From: an uncultured Actinomycetes bacterium
GTDB lineage: Bacteria; Actinomycetota; Acidimicrobiia; Acidimicrobiales; Microtrichaceae
Length of the DNA: 6,288 nt
Direction of reading: 5' to 3'
NCBI GenBank assembly: GCA_903953195.1
Contig: CAJBIS010000041.1
Span: forward strand, 1 to 6,288
Shown here: piece after piece, positions 1 through 6,077 of the stretch
How the letters are laid out: the number at the start of each line of letters is the position of its first letter
Position numbering within the stretch: the first letter of the stretch is position 1
Program-made: the position numbers and the translations under genes
The notes under the pieces: model-generated
Database searches by the model: none
What the model was told of the DNA's origin: nothing
What the model saw: only the letters and a program-made list of their open reading frames with translations

Positions 1-966
1 ACCGCCGCGGTCCGCGACCGTGTGCTGCGAGATGCACAACTCGTCGCCGTGTGGGCGAGCCCTGAGCTGCACTTCGACGCCGGCGTCCACGTGTGTGCGC
101 CGGTGCTGCGCGTCGGCGGCGACCGGTCGCGAGCGGGGATGGTCGATGTGCGGTGGGGCAGCACCCTGGAATCCGTCGGCGATGCTGCGTCGCCGGAGCC
201 CGAGGACTCGTGGGGGCCGCTCCTCGCCGCACCGCTCGGTGTGCCGGCGGTGCCCGAGGTGCCGGTCGTCCGGCACCGACTGCACACGATCGCCGCGTCC
301 ACGGCGGGGTTCCGTGACGAGTTCTACGCGCTCGCCGCCGCCGCACGGGAGCTCGACGAACCGAGTGTCGTCGGCGCGTCCCCGCGGCTGGTGACCGTCG
401 GCATGATCGACCCGTCGCGGCTCACGTGGGGGCAGCGTGCCCGGAAGCTCGCCGGCCGCAGCGTGACCGCCCCACGTCTCGACCTGCCTGCGTTGCAGGC
501 ATCGAGCCCCCGGGTCGCGGACTGGGTGCGTCGGCGCCTGCGCCCGAAGGTCCTGGTCGCGTCGCAGACACGGGTGCTCGAGGCGGTCGCCGACCCGATC
601 GGTGATCTGGTCCCGGTCACACCGGTGATCTCCGTCGAACCGTTCGACTCCGCTGACACCTGGCTGGTGCTCGCGGCGCTGTTGTCGCCGACGGCCTCGG
701 CGACCGCCGCGGCCCGGCGACTCGGGACCGGCATGTCGGTCGGCGCAGTTCGATGGTCGGCGTCCGCCGTCGGTGACGTCGACCTGCCGATCGATCGGGT
801 CGCATGGGACCGTGGTGCGCTGCTGGCCCGGCGGCTCGCTGATGCCGATGGCGGCACCCGGGCCGACCTGCTCGGGCGTCTCGGCCGCACGATGTGCATC
901 GCTCACGGCTGCAGCCCCGACTCCGAGGTCATGACCTGGTGGTACGACCGTGTCATCCGCTGCTAG
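1..966 (+). CDS. C-terminal part of a probable N6-adenine DNA methyltransferase-family protein (5' partial)
   Basis: The frame is open from the first base to the TAG at 964-966, so the gene most likely begins upstream; the GTG at 22 is only the first start-like codon inside the window. About 321 residues are visible. The first ~35 resemble the part of N6-adenine methylases that follows the catalytic NPPY motif (R..L..a.l..vw.s.elhFdagv.v.a.vl). Residues around 140-260 resemble their target-recognition region: 'RPKVLVASQTRVLEAVADP' followed by a strand and 'DTWLVLAALLSP', like the kpkvl..d...ai.D / laalLnSp pattern of Eco57I/TaqI-type enzymes. Neither the SAM-binding motif nor NPPY lies in the window, so activity cannot be judged. 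No restriction partner is visible. Family assignment is from remembered pattern only; an unrelated hypothetical protein remains possible. Confidence 0.6.
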   Translation, partial: TAAVRDRVLRDAQLVAVWASPELHFDAGVHVCAPVLRVGGDRSRAGMVDVRWGSTLESVGDAASPEPEDSWGPLLAAPLGVPAVPEVPVVRHRLHTIAASTAGFRDEFYALAAAARELDEPSVVGASPRLVTVGMIDPSRLTWGQRARKLAGRSVTAPRLDLPALQASSPRVADWVRRRLRPKVLVASQTRVLEAVADPIGDLVPVTPVISVEPFDSADTWLVLAALLSPTASATAAARRLGTGMSVGAVRWSASAVGDVDLPIDRVAWDRGALLARRLADADGGTRADLLGRLGRTMCIAHGCSPDSEVMTWWYDRVIRC

Positions 967-978
967 CCCTGCCGGGAG

Positions 979-1005
979 TTGACAACGAACCTCCCGAGCG
1001 AGGAT
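979..1005 (+). promoter_or_regulatory. Probable sigma-70-type promoter of the metX operon
   Basis: A perfect TTGACA (-35) lies at 979-984, just 12 nt after the upstream stop codon. The best -10 is GAGGAT at 1000-1005 with a 15-nt spacer, which keeps only the A2, A5 and T6 of TATAAT, so the -10 is weak. Transcription would then begin near 1012, exactly at the 5' edge of riboswitch helix P1 (1013). That agreement is the main support. The -35 is seen directly; the -10 and start point are inferred. Confidence 0.5.
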
Positions 1006-1010
1006 CGTCT

Positions 1011-1120
1011 ATCGATCATCACGAGCGGCCCTTCGGGGTCCGGCAACCTGGGACGGACACCCAAGGTGCCTTCCCGCCACCGGCGGGGATGTGGTCGGCG
1101 CTGCCGGCAACCACGTGTCC
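1011..1120 (+). promoter_or_regulatory. SAM riboswitch, SAM-I/SAM-IV clan (SAM-IV-like or SAM-I/IV variant)
   Basis: The leader folds into the SAM-I-clan core. P1 pairs CGATCA (1013-1018) with TGGTCG (1092-1097). P2 is short, GGCCC (1027-1031) with GGGTC (1036-1040), closed by a UUCG tetraloop and lacking the kink-turn extension of SAM-I. The conserved CCGGCAACC follows at 1040-1048. P3 pairs CCTGGG (1047-1052) with CCCA/GG (1060-1066) around the loop ACGGACA. GGTGCC (1065-1070) is the usual J3/4 stretch. P4 pairs TCCCGCC (1072-1078) with 1082-1088, followed by the expected GAT. GGACA of the P3 loop (1055-1059) can pair with TGTCC (1116-1120), matching the pseudoknot of SAM-IV. It lies in front of metX, a standard SAM-repressed gene. 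No U-tract terminator is visible before the start codon, so control of translation is more likely than attenuation (inference). Confidence 0.85.
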
Positions 1121-1173
1121 TGCCACAGATCGTGCCGCGCTGGCTCCCGTCACCGGAACCGACACTGCGACCG

Positions 1174-2370
1174 ATGTCCTCACCCATCCGACCTCCTGAC
1201 GACCTGCCCGCCAGTGGCGCGTGGCGTCCGGGTGACCCCGTCGGCGACCGACGGTTCCACGAGGTGACCCCGGGTCGGCGGTTCTCGCTGGAGGGCGGCG
1301 GACATCTGGGCCACGTGGAATTGGCCTACGAGACCTGGGGCACGCTCGATGCGACCGCGTCGAACGCGGTGCTGGTCTGCCACGCGCTCACCGGCGACAG
1401 CCACGCCGCCGGGCGTGGCGGCCCGGGCCACGCGACCCCGGGTTGGTGGGACGGTCTCATCGGGCCGGGCCGGCCACTCGACACCGACCGCGACTTCGTC
1501 GTGTGCGCCAATGTGCTCGGCGGCTGTCAGGGCAGCACCGGTCCCGCATCGACGGACCCGGCGACGGGCGAACCGTACGGTTCGACGTTCCCGGTGGTGA
1601 GCATCCGCGACATGGTGCGGGCGCAGGCGTCGCTCGCTGACGCGCTCGGAATCTCGACCTGGCGCGCCGTGGTCGGTGGGTCGATGGGCGGCATGCAGGC
1701 CCTCGAGTGGGCGGTGATGTACCCGGATCGCGTGCGGTCGCTCGTTCTGGCGTCGACGACCGCCGCGGCGTCCGCGTTGCAGATCGCGTGGAGCCACATC
1801 GGCCGCATGGCGGTCGAGGCCGACCCCCGTTTCCGGGGAGGCGACTACTACGACGCCGCCCCGGGCGACGGCCCGTGGCGCGGGCTCGCGGTCGCCCGCA
1901 TGTGCGCGCAGGTGACCTACCGCAGTGACGAGGCATTCTCGGAACGCTTCCACCGTTCGGTCATCGAGCAACTGGACTTCACGATGGACCCGGTCTTCGA
2001 CGTCGAGAGCTACCTCGACTACCAGGGCCTCAAACTGGTGCGCCGGTTCGACGCCAACAGTTATCTGCGCCTCAACCGGTCCATGGACCTGCACGACGTC
2101 GGCCGCGGTCGCGGCTCGGCCCGTCAGGCGCTGTCGCGCGTCTCGGCACCGGTGCTGGTCGCCTCAGTGCGCAGCGATGGGCTGTACCCGCCGGTGCAGC
2201 AGCGCTCGCTGCACGACGATCTGCAGTCCCTCGGTGCGGAGGTCGAGTGGGTGGACATCGACTCGCCGCACGGTCACGATGCGTTCCTGATCGAGACGGC
2301 CACGTTGGGTCCGCGGATCGCCGACTTCCTGGACCGCCACGTCCCCCCTGCAGGTGCAGCCGATGACTGA
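1174..2370 (+). CDS. metX: Homoserine O-acetyltransferase (MetX)
   Basis: Encodes a 398-aa cytoplasmic alpha/beta-hydrolase-fold enzyme that transfers an acetyl group from acetyl-CoA to L-homoserine, the committed step of methionine synthesis (some family members use succinyl-CoA). Hallmarks: LAYETWG and CHALTGDSHA near residues 50-75, the oxyanion-region segment NVLGGCQGSTGPAS, the nucleophile elbow GGSMGGMQALEW with Ser170, SDGLYPP with catalytic Asp335, and HGHDAFL with His368. The Ser-Asp-His triad is complete and the length is normal for actinobacterial MetX. The ATG at 1174 is chosen because it is the first ATG downstream of the riboswitch and leaves an N-terminal extension of normal size; an in-frame GTG at 1132 is less likely. 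There is no clear Shine-Dalgarno site (GGAA at 1155-1158 is distant), in keeping with translation governed by the leader. The stop overlaps the next gene by 8 nt. Confidence 0.93.
   Translation: MSSPIRPPDDLPASGAWRPGDPVGDRRFHEVTPGRRFSLEGGGHLGHVELAYETWGTLDATASNAVLVCHALTGDSHAAGRGGPGHATPGWWDGLIGPGRPLDTDRDFVVCANVLGGCQGSTGPASTDPATGEPYGSTFPVVSIRDMVRAQASLADALGISTWRAVVGGSMGGMQALEWAVMYPDRVRSLVLASTTAAASALQIAWSHIGRMAVEADPRFRGGDYYDAAPGDGPWRGLAVARMCAQVTYRSDEAFSERFHRSVIEQLDFTMDPVFDVESYLDYQGLKLVRRFDANSYLRLNRSMDLHDVGRGRGSARQALSRVSAPVLVASVRSDGLYPPVQQRSLHDDLQSLGAEVEWVDIDSPHGHDAFLIETATLGPRIADFLDRHVPPAGAADD
2352..2356 (+). promoter_or_regulatory. Ribosome binding site of the PLP-enzyme gene
   Basis: AGGTG at 2352-2356 matches the 3' part of AGGAGGTG and sits 6 nt before the ATG at 2363. 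It includes the in-frame GTG at 2354 that could otherwise be taken as the start, so the ATG is preferred. It lies inside the metX coding sequence, which favours translational coupling. Confidence 0.5.
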
Positions 2371-3562
2371 TCAGCACGACGATCGCGACGACCAGCCGGA
2401 CTACCGCCCGGATACGACCGCCATCCGCGCCGGTCGACCCGACGACCAGACGGCGCTCGCGCCGGTCATCTGGGCGTCGTCGACGTTCGTGTCGAACTCC
2501 GTCGACGAGGGGCGCGCCATGGCGACGTCGACCGATGCGACACGCTTCTACTCGCGCTACGGCAACCCGACGGTGAGCGCGTTCGAGTCGGCGATCGCCG
2601 AGCTCGAGGGTGCGGAGTCGGCCCGCGCCTTCGCCTCCGGCATGGGTGCGGTGACAGGCGTGGTGCTCGGGTTGTGCTCCACGGGTGACCACATCGTCAC
2701 CCAGCACCAGCTGTACGCCGGGACGCAGATGCTGTTCCAGGCCGTGTGTCCACGATTCGGCATCGACGTCACGTTCGTCGACGCCGCCGACCCGGACGCC
2801 TGGGACGCCGCGGTCGTCCCCGGCCGGACGACGCTGCTGTTCGCGGAGTCGCCCGCCAACCCACGGCTCGATCTGGTGGACCTCGACCGACTCGGATCGG
2901 TGCGTGGTCCGATGACCGTCGTGGATTCGACGTTCGCGACGCCCCTGGCGCAGCGACCGCTCGATCACGGCGTCGACCTGGTCGTGCACTCGGCGACGAA
3001 GGCGATCGGCGGACACAACGATGCGACGCTCGGTGCGGTGGCGGGCAGCCGTGAGCTGCTCGACTGGATCTGGGGATTCGCGGTCCTGCAGGGTGCGAAC
3101 GCCTCACCGTTCGACGCCGCCGCCGGTCTGCGCGGCATCCGGACGCTGGGTGTGCGGCTCGACCGCCAGTGCGCCACGGCGGCGCGTCTGGCCGAACTGC
3201 TCGAGGCGGACGCCCGAGTGAAGGACGTCCGCTATCCGGGACTGGCATCCCATCCGCAGCATGAGCTCGCGGTCCGTCAGATGCGCCGTTTCGGCGGGTT
3301 GCTCACGTTCGATCTGGTCGGCGGGCTCGACGCAGGCGCGCGGTTCGTCGAGTCGACGCGACTCTGTCAGCTGGCGACCTCATTGGGCGGTCCGGAGACG
3401 CTGGTGACGCATCCGGCGTCGACCACGCACGTGAACCTGCTGCCGGACGAACTCGCGGCGGCCGGGATCGGTCCCGGGACGGTGCGCATCTCGGTCGGTC
3501 TCGAGGACCCCGACGACGTCATCGCCGACGTGTTCGCGGCCCTCGACACACTCGGCGACTGA
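2363..3562 (+). CDS. Cys/Met-metabolism PLP-dependent enzyme (cystathionine gamma-synthase / O-acetylhomoserine sulfhydrylase type)
   Basis: A 399-aa fold-type I PLP enzyme expected to take MetX's product, O-acetylhomoserine, and replace the acetyl group with cysteine (giving cystathionine, MetB) or sulfide (giving homocysteine, MetY/MetZ). Visible signatures: YSRYGNPT with Tyr63 and Arg65, which contact PLP phosphate from the neighbouring subunit; SGMGA; the PLP-nitrogen aspartate Asp188 in VDSTFATP; HSATKAIGGHNDATLG with Schiff-base Lys213; and SLGGPETLVTHPASTTH near the C-terminus. About 400 residues fits MetB, MetZ or methionine gamma-lyase better than the longer (~430 aa) MetY. DST replaces the more common DNT, and GHND the usual GHSD, so substrate choice cannot be fixed and no symbol is given. 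The first ~15 residues are acidic and probably disordered. The start overlaps the metX stop by 8 nt, pointing to one operon under the riboswitch. Confidence 0.88.
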   Translation: MTDQHDDRDDQPDYRPDTTAIRAGRPDDQTALAPVIWASSTFVSNSVDEGRAMATSTDATRFYSRYGNPTVSAFESAIAELEGAESARAFASGMGAVTGVVLGLCSTGDHIVTQHQLYAGTQMLFQAVCPRFGIDVTFVDAADPDAWDAAVVPGRTTLLFAESPANPRLDLVDLDRLGSVRGPMTVVDSTFATPLAQRPLDHGVDLVVHSATKAIGGHNDATLGAVAGSRELLDWIWGFAVLQGANASPFDAAAGLRGIRTLGVRLDRQCATAARLAELLEADARVKDVRYPGLASHPQHELAVRQMRRFGGLLTFDLVGGLDAGARFVESTRLCQLATSLGGPETLVTHPASTTHVNLLPDELAAAGIGPGTVRISVGLEDPDDVIADVFAALDTLGD

Positions 3563-3565
3563 GCC

Positions 3566-4348
3566 GTGCCGGAGCTGATCGAGGTCGAGCTCTACCGCTC
3601 GGCGGCGGAGCGGACGATCGGTCGAGCCATCACGGCGGTGCACACCCCGGATCCGTGGTTCCTGAAGGACGGGCTCGACGGGTCGACCGCGTCGGCGCTG
3701 GTGGGGCTTCGGGTCGCCTCCGCTCGACGCCACGGCAAGCTGCTGGTGCTCGATCTCAGCGACACGACCCGGCTGGGTCTGCGGTTCGGGATGACCGGTC
3801 GCCTCGTGGTCGATGGTGAGGCCCCGATCGACGAGCTGCTGTACGGGCCTGCCCGAACGCCGAACGCGGCGCCGCACTGGGTCCGCTTCGCACTCGATCT
3901 CGACGGTGGCCGACTCGAGCTGATCGACCCCCGTCGACTCGGCGGCGTCACGCTCGATCCGGATGAGTCGGCGCTCGGTCCGGATGCGGCGACGTTGCGT
4001 GTCGCCGAGCTCCGTCCGGCGCTCGAATCGAGTCGTGCGCTCAAGGCGGTGCTGCTCGACCAGTCCCGTGTGGCGGGGCTGGGGAACCTGCTCGTCGATG
4101 AGACGTTGTGGCGCGCGGGACTGGATCCGACCCGCCCGGCGGACGGGCTGTCGTCGGCGGAGCAACGGGTGCTCGCACGGTCCGTGACCACGACGGTTCG
4201 CCTGCTGTCACGCCGTGGTGGGTCGCACCTCGGGGACCTGCAGGACTCGCGCGAACGTGGCGGCGCCTGCCCTCGGTGTGGTTCGGCGCTGACCCGAGCC
4301 ACCGTGGGTGGTCGAACGACGTACTGGTGCCCCGCCGAGCAGGAGTGA
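3566..4348 (+). CDS. mutM: Fpg/Nei-family DNA glycosylase / AP lyase with an incomplete zinc finger
   Basis: A 260-aa base-excision repair enzyme family that removes oxidised bases (8-oxoguanine, FapyG or oxidised pyrimidines) and cleaves the abasic site. The GTG at 3566 is fixed by chemistry: after Met removal it gives the N-terminal catalytic Pro2 followed by Glu3 (MPELIEVE; Fpg usually has PELPEVE). Also present are Lys58 in RRHGK, FGMTGRL, DPRRLG (121-126; Leu125 where Fpg normally has an intercalating Phe), and GLGNLLVDETLWRAGLDP with the DNA-binding Asn. The C-terminal finger has Cys235, Cys238 and Cys255, but Glu258 stands where the fourth Cys (CPxCQ) belongs, and the protein ends two residues later. 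It starts 3 nt after the PLP-enzyme stop, so it is probably cotranscribed with the methionine genes. Fpg versus Nei-like substrate range is not settled by sequence. Confidence 0.87.
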   Translation: MPELIEVELYRSAAERTIGRAITAVHTPDPWFLKDGLDGSTASALVGLRVASARRHGKLLVLDLSDTTRLGLRFGMTGRLVVDGEAPIDELLYGPARTPNAAPHWVRFALDLDGGRLELIDPRRLGGVTLDPDESALGPDAATLRVAELRPALESSRALKAVLLDQSRVAGLGNLLVDETLWRAGLDPTRPADGLSSAEQRVLARSVTTTVRLLSRRGGSHLGDLQDSRERGGACPRCGSALTRATVGGRTTYWCPAEQE

Positions 4349-4354
4349 GGTCGC

Positions 4355-4380
4355 CACTGGCGCCGGTGGGGGAGCCAGTC
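4355..4380 (+). terminator. Hairpin downstream of the glycosylase gene, possible weak terminator
   Basis: ACTGGC (4356-4361) can pair with GCCAGT (4374-4379) around a 12-nt loop. A competing stem pairs CCACT with GGTGG at 4354-4369. Neither is followed by a U-tract, so this is at best a weak or factor-assisted terminator between the metX operon and the next transcription unit. Confidence 0.25.
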
Positions 4381-4384
4381 GGGG

Positions 4385-4390
4385 TAGCGT
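4385..4390 (+). promoter_or_regulatory. Probable -10 element of a leaderless promoter
   Basis: TAGCGT fits the actinobacterial TANNNT -10 pattern and ends 9 nt before the ATG at 4400, so transcription would start at or within a few bases of the start codon. No Shine-Dalgarno site is visible upstream of that ATG, which fits a leaderless mRNA. No good -35 is visible. Confidence 0.45.
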
Positions 4391-4399
4391 GGGATCGTC

Positions 4400-4951
4400 A
4401 TGCAGGTGCGCAACACGCTTCCGAATCGACGTGTCGTCGGCCTGTTCGTGGCGCTCGCAACGGCGCTGATCGTCATCATCGGCGGTGCGTTCGTCCCCGC
4501 CGCCGGAGCCCAGGATGCCCCCGTCGCCCCGGCGCCGGTCGCAGAGTCGCCGTCGGATGCGCCGCTCGTCACCAGCGGACCGGACCAGCTGGGTGAGCGG
4601 GTCTCGGAGAGCGAGGCCGCGACGAAGCGGCTGAACATGGCGGTGATGGGCCTGCTCGGTCTCGCCGCGCTGATCGCCGTGGCGACCGTCGTGTTCTGGA
4701 AGCTGAGCGCACCGGTCGTCGAGGAGCGCACCGCGGTCACGCCGGCGTTCCGCATCGAGTTCATCGGGGAACCCGAGGCGCCGACATCGAGCGCACCGAC
4801 ATCGAGCGCACCGAGCGTGTCACCCGCCGGGACCGCGCCCGTGTGGTTGTCGACGTCGCCGCCGACGTCGAGCGCACCCGACGTCACGATGGAGCCGGTC
4901 GGTCCGGGCGCTGGAGCCTGGGCGTCGCAGGGTTGGGGCACCGAGTCGTGA
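4400..4951 (+). CDS. Uncharacterised exported / single-pass membrane protein with TSSAP repeats
   Basis: 183 aa, not recognised. Residues 1-37 form a typical signal sequence: a basic start (N9-R10-R11), a hydrophobic core (12-32) and a candidate signal peptidase site after A35-G36-A37. Residues 38-75 are Ala/Pro/Ser-rich and then acidic, with a short polar helix-like part (GERVSESEAATKRL). One transmembrane helix follows at about 78-100 and ends at Trp100-Lys101. The remaining ~80 residues are low-complexity Pro/Ser/Thr/Ala with two exact TSSAP tandem units (from residue 128) and a third near 155. If the signal peptide is cleaved, the short N-terminal domain is outside and the repeat tail inside; if it is not, both ends are cytoplasmic. 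The gene probably has its own leaderless promoter, and its stop overlaps the next gene by 4 nt. No enzymatic motif is seen. Confidence 0.75.
   Translation: MQVRNTLPNRRVVGLFVALATALIVIIGGAFVPAAGAQDAPVAPAPVAESPSDAPLVTSGPDQLGERVSESEAATKRLNMAVMGLLGLAALIAVATVVFWKLSAPVVEERTAVTPAFRIEFIGEPEAPTSSAPTSSAPSVSPAGTAPVWLSTSPPTSSAPDVTMEPVGPGAGAWASQGWGTES
4781..4810 (+). repeat. Exact tandem duplication of a 15-bp unit encoding PTSSA, with a third copy at 4862-4876
   Basis: CCGACATCGAGCGCA occurs twice in direct succession (4781-4795 and 4796-4810) and once more at 4862-4876 with a single A-to-G change. All three copies are in the reading frame of the membrane-protein gene. The exact nucleotide identity suggests recent slippage or duplication. 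Confidence 0.85.
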
Positions 4952-5175
4952 GCGGCTCCGAGCCCTTCGATCCCGCAGAGATGGTGGGCCGCTTCGCAGA
5001 TCGTGCTGCGTCCGTGAAGCGGCGACAGATTCCTCCGGTCGAGGGTGAGGCGCGTCGGGAGTTCATCCGTCAGGCCGAGCTTGACTTCCGGGACTTCGCC
5101 ATGCTCGCTGACGCCGAGGCCGAGCTGGACGACGGCGTGCTCGTGCTCCGGATCGACCTGCGCGGTCCGAGCTGA
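4948..5175 (+). CDS. Small uncharacterised acidic protein (75 aa), translationally coupled
   Basis: The start GTG overlaps the TGA of the preceding gene in a GTGA arrangement, the usual sign of translational coupling; a longer in-frame reading upstream from 4843 would lie within that gene and is rejected. The product begins MSGSEPFDPAEMVGRFADR, has a basic patch (VKRRQ), a charged helix-like central part (EARREFIRQAELDFRDFAMLADAEAEL) and a beta-strand-like end (DGVLVLRIDLRG). There is no signal peptide, membrane segment or cysteine, so it should be cytoplasmic. I do not recognise the family. Coupling to a membrane protein with a possibly cytoplasmic tail, and closeness to the zinc-ribbon gene 16 nt downstream, hint at a shared function; this is inference only. 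Confidence 0.72.
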   Translation: MSGSEPFDPAEMVGRFADRAASVKRRQIPPVEGEARREFIRQAELDFRDFAMLADAEAELDDGVLVLRIDLRGPS

Positions 5176-5179
5176 CGAC

Positions 5180-5183
5180 GGAG
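5180..5183 (+). promoter_or_regulatory. Ribosome binding site for the zinc-ribbon gene
   Basis: GGAG lies 8 nt before the GTG at 5192 and supports that start over the longer in-frame opening, which would overlap the preceding gene by more than 100 nt. Confidence 0.5.
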
Positions 5184-5191
5184 CGCTCGGC

Positions 5192-6022
5192 GTGACGAGT
5201 GACGATCCCAACTGGTGGTCCTGTCCGTTCTGCGGCGGTCCGAACCCGTTCGACGCCGCGACGTGTTCGCAGTGCAACGCCCAGCTCCGCGACTCGGACG
5301 ACGACGACCTGTTCACGACCGTGGCGGTCGACAACGCCGAGGTCGTCCCGCCGGATCCGCCGTTCGGGCGCGACAACATGTGGAGTACGGCGGCTCCCGT
5401 CGCCGACCCGTTCAGTCCCGAACCGGTGGTCCGACCAGCCGATGTGGTCGACGAGCCCGCCGAGGATCTCTCCGTCCCGGTGTTCGATGGCCCCACCGTG
5501 TTCTCTCGCACCGGTTTCACCACCGGTCCCGTCCAGGCTGCGCCGGCGACCACGCGGCCGACCGCCGTGCCGACCGGCATGCCGGTCTCGGTGCCACCAG
5601 CTGCCGGTGCCGAGGTGTTCGGCGGTCGGATGCCACCGCCGCTCGCCGACGCCAACGGTCTGGCCGCGGCGGTCTCCCGGCTCCGCCCCGAGGCCCAGGA
5701 GGAGGCGGCGATTCCGTTCTCCGTGTGTGGTGCACTCCTCGCACCCGGCGAGATCGTGATGGTCGCGGTGAACGGCCAGATGCTCGGCCACCCGGCGATC
5801 GTGGTGCTGACGAACGAGCGGGTGCTGGTCATCAACGCCCGCCGCTGGCAGCCCATCGTCGACGTCTTCGCTGTCGGGCCCGAGCTCGTCGTGCGTGGTC
5901 GACATGACCGCGACGTGGCTTCGTTGACCTTCTCCGAGGGCGCTCGCCTGTCGACGGTCGACGGCATCTCGGAGGTCGGTCTGGCTGTCGAACTGGCCGA
6001 CCGCCTCCGCGGTTCTGGTTGA
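5192..6022 (+). CDS. Uncharacterised zinc-ribbon protein with a C-terminal PH-like domain
   Basis: 276 aa. The N-terminus carries a zinc ribbon, C11-P-F-C14 ... C25-S-Q-C28, of the short RanBP2/double-zinc-ribbon style, directly followed by an acidic run (SDDDDL, ~35-40). Residues ~42-150 are a Pro/Val/Ala/Thr-rich linker, probably disordered. From about residue 173 a compact alpha/beta segment (PFSVCGALLAPGEIVMVAVNG ... AIVVLTNERVLVINAR ... STVDGISEVGLAVELADRL) has the pattern of bacterial PH-like (YokE/bPH/GRAM-type) domains: a stretch of the form 'E.i...v.G', a strand ending in T.eR.Lvi, and a final amphipathic helix. No membrane segment or signal peptide, so cytoplasmic. A role as an adaptor binding protein or lipid is suggested by the domain types, not shown. 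The GTG at 5192 is chosen for its GGAG and because it falls after the previous stop. Last gene of the trio. Confidence 0.78.
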   Translation: MTSDDPNWWSCPFCGGPNPFDAATCSQCNAQLRDSDDDDLFTTVAVDNAEVVPPDPPFGRDNMWSTAAPVADPFSPEPVVRPADVVDEPAEDLSVPVFDGPTVFSRTGFTTGPVQAAPATTRPTAVPTGMPVSVPPAAGAEVFGGRMPPPLADANGLAAAVSRLRPEAQEEAAIPFSVCGALLAPGEIVMVAVNGQMLGHPAIVVLTNERVLVINARRWQPIVDVFAVGPELVVRGRHDRDVASLTFSEGARLSTVDGISEVGLAVELADRLRGSG

Positions 6023-6043
6023 TCCGCCACGGTCTGGTACATT
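6016..6043 (+). promoter_or_regulatory. Probable tRNA promoter
   Basis: TACATT at 6038-6043 is a good -10, ending 10 nt before the first tRNA base. The matching -35 is weak (TGGTTG at 6016-6021, 16-nt spacer) and overlaps the stop of the upstream gene. The geometry fits a tRNA transcribed with a very short 5' leader. Confidence 0.5.
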
Positions 6044-6053
6044 CGGCACTTCC

Positions 6054-6077
6054 GCGGACGTAGCTCAGTTGGTAGAG
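6054..6077 (+). tRNA. 5' fragment of a tRNA gene (best guess tRNA-Gly), truncated at the D-arm
   Basis: GCGGACG (6054-6060) is the 5' acceptor strand. TA are positions 8-9, and GCTC-AGTTGGTA-GAG is the D-arm with its conserved GG. The base that should close the D-stem (C25 opposite G10) is an A at 6078. No anticodon arm, no T-arm (GGTTCGA-type) and no 3' acceptor strand CGTCCGC is found in the remaining 211 nt. GCGG at the acceptor end suggests tRNA-Gly, but the anticodon is missing, so the isotype is a guess. As it stands this cannot be a working tRNA gene. Confidence 0.75.

Noticed and set aside
979..1173. N-terminal extension of MetX from the TTG at 979
   Set aside because: It would translate the riboswitch and the -35 region; family length and the riboswitch both support the ATG at 1174.
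1098..1173. Intrinsic terminator between the aptamer and metX
   Set aside because: No stable GC-rich hairpin followed by a T-run is present in this stretch.
1180..2094. A 304-codon minus-strand frame opposite metX
   Set aside because: metX carries a full catalytic triad and family motifs; the antisense translation is Arg/His/Val-rich without motifs.
3592..6042. An 816-codon open frame on the minus strand
   Set aside because: It is antisense to four well-supported plus-strand genes, its translation is Ser/Arg/Thr/Gly-rich with no recognisable domain, and long antisense openings are expected at this GC content.
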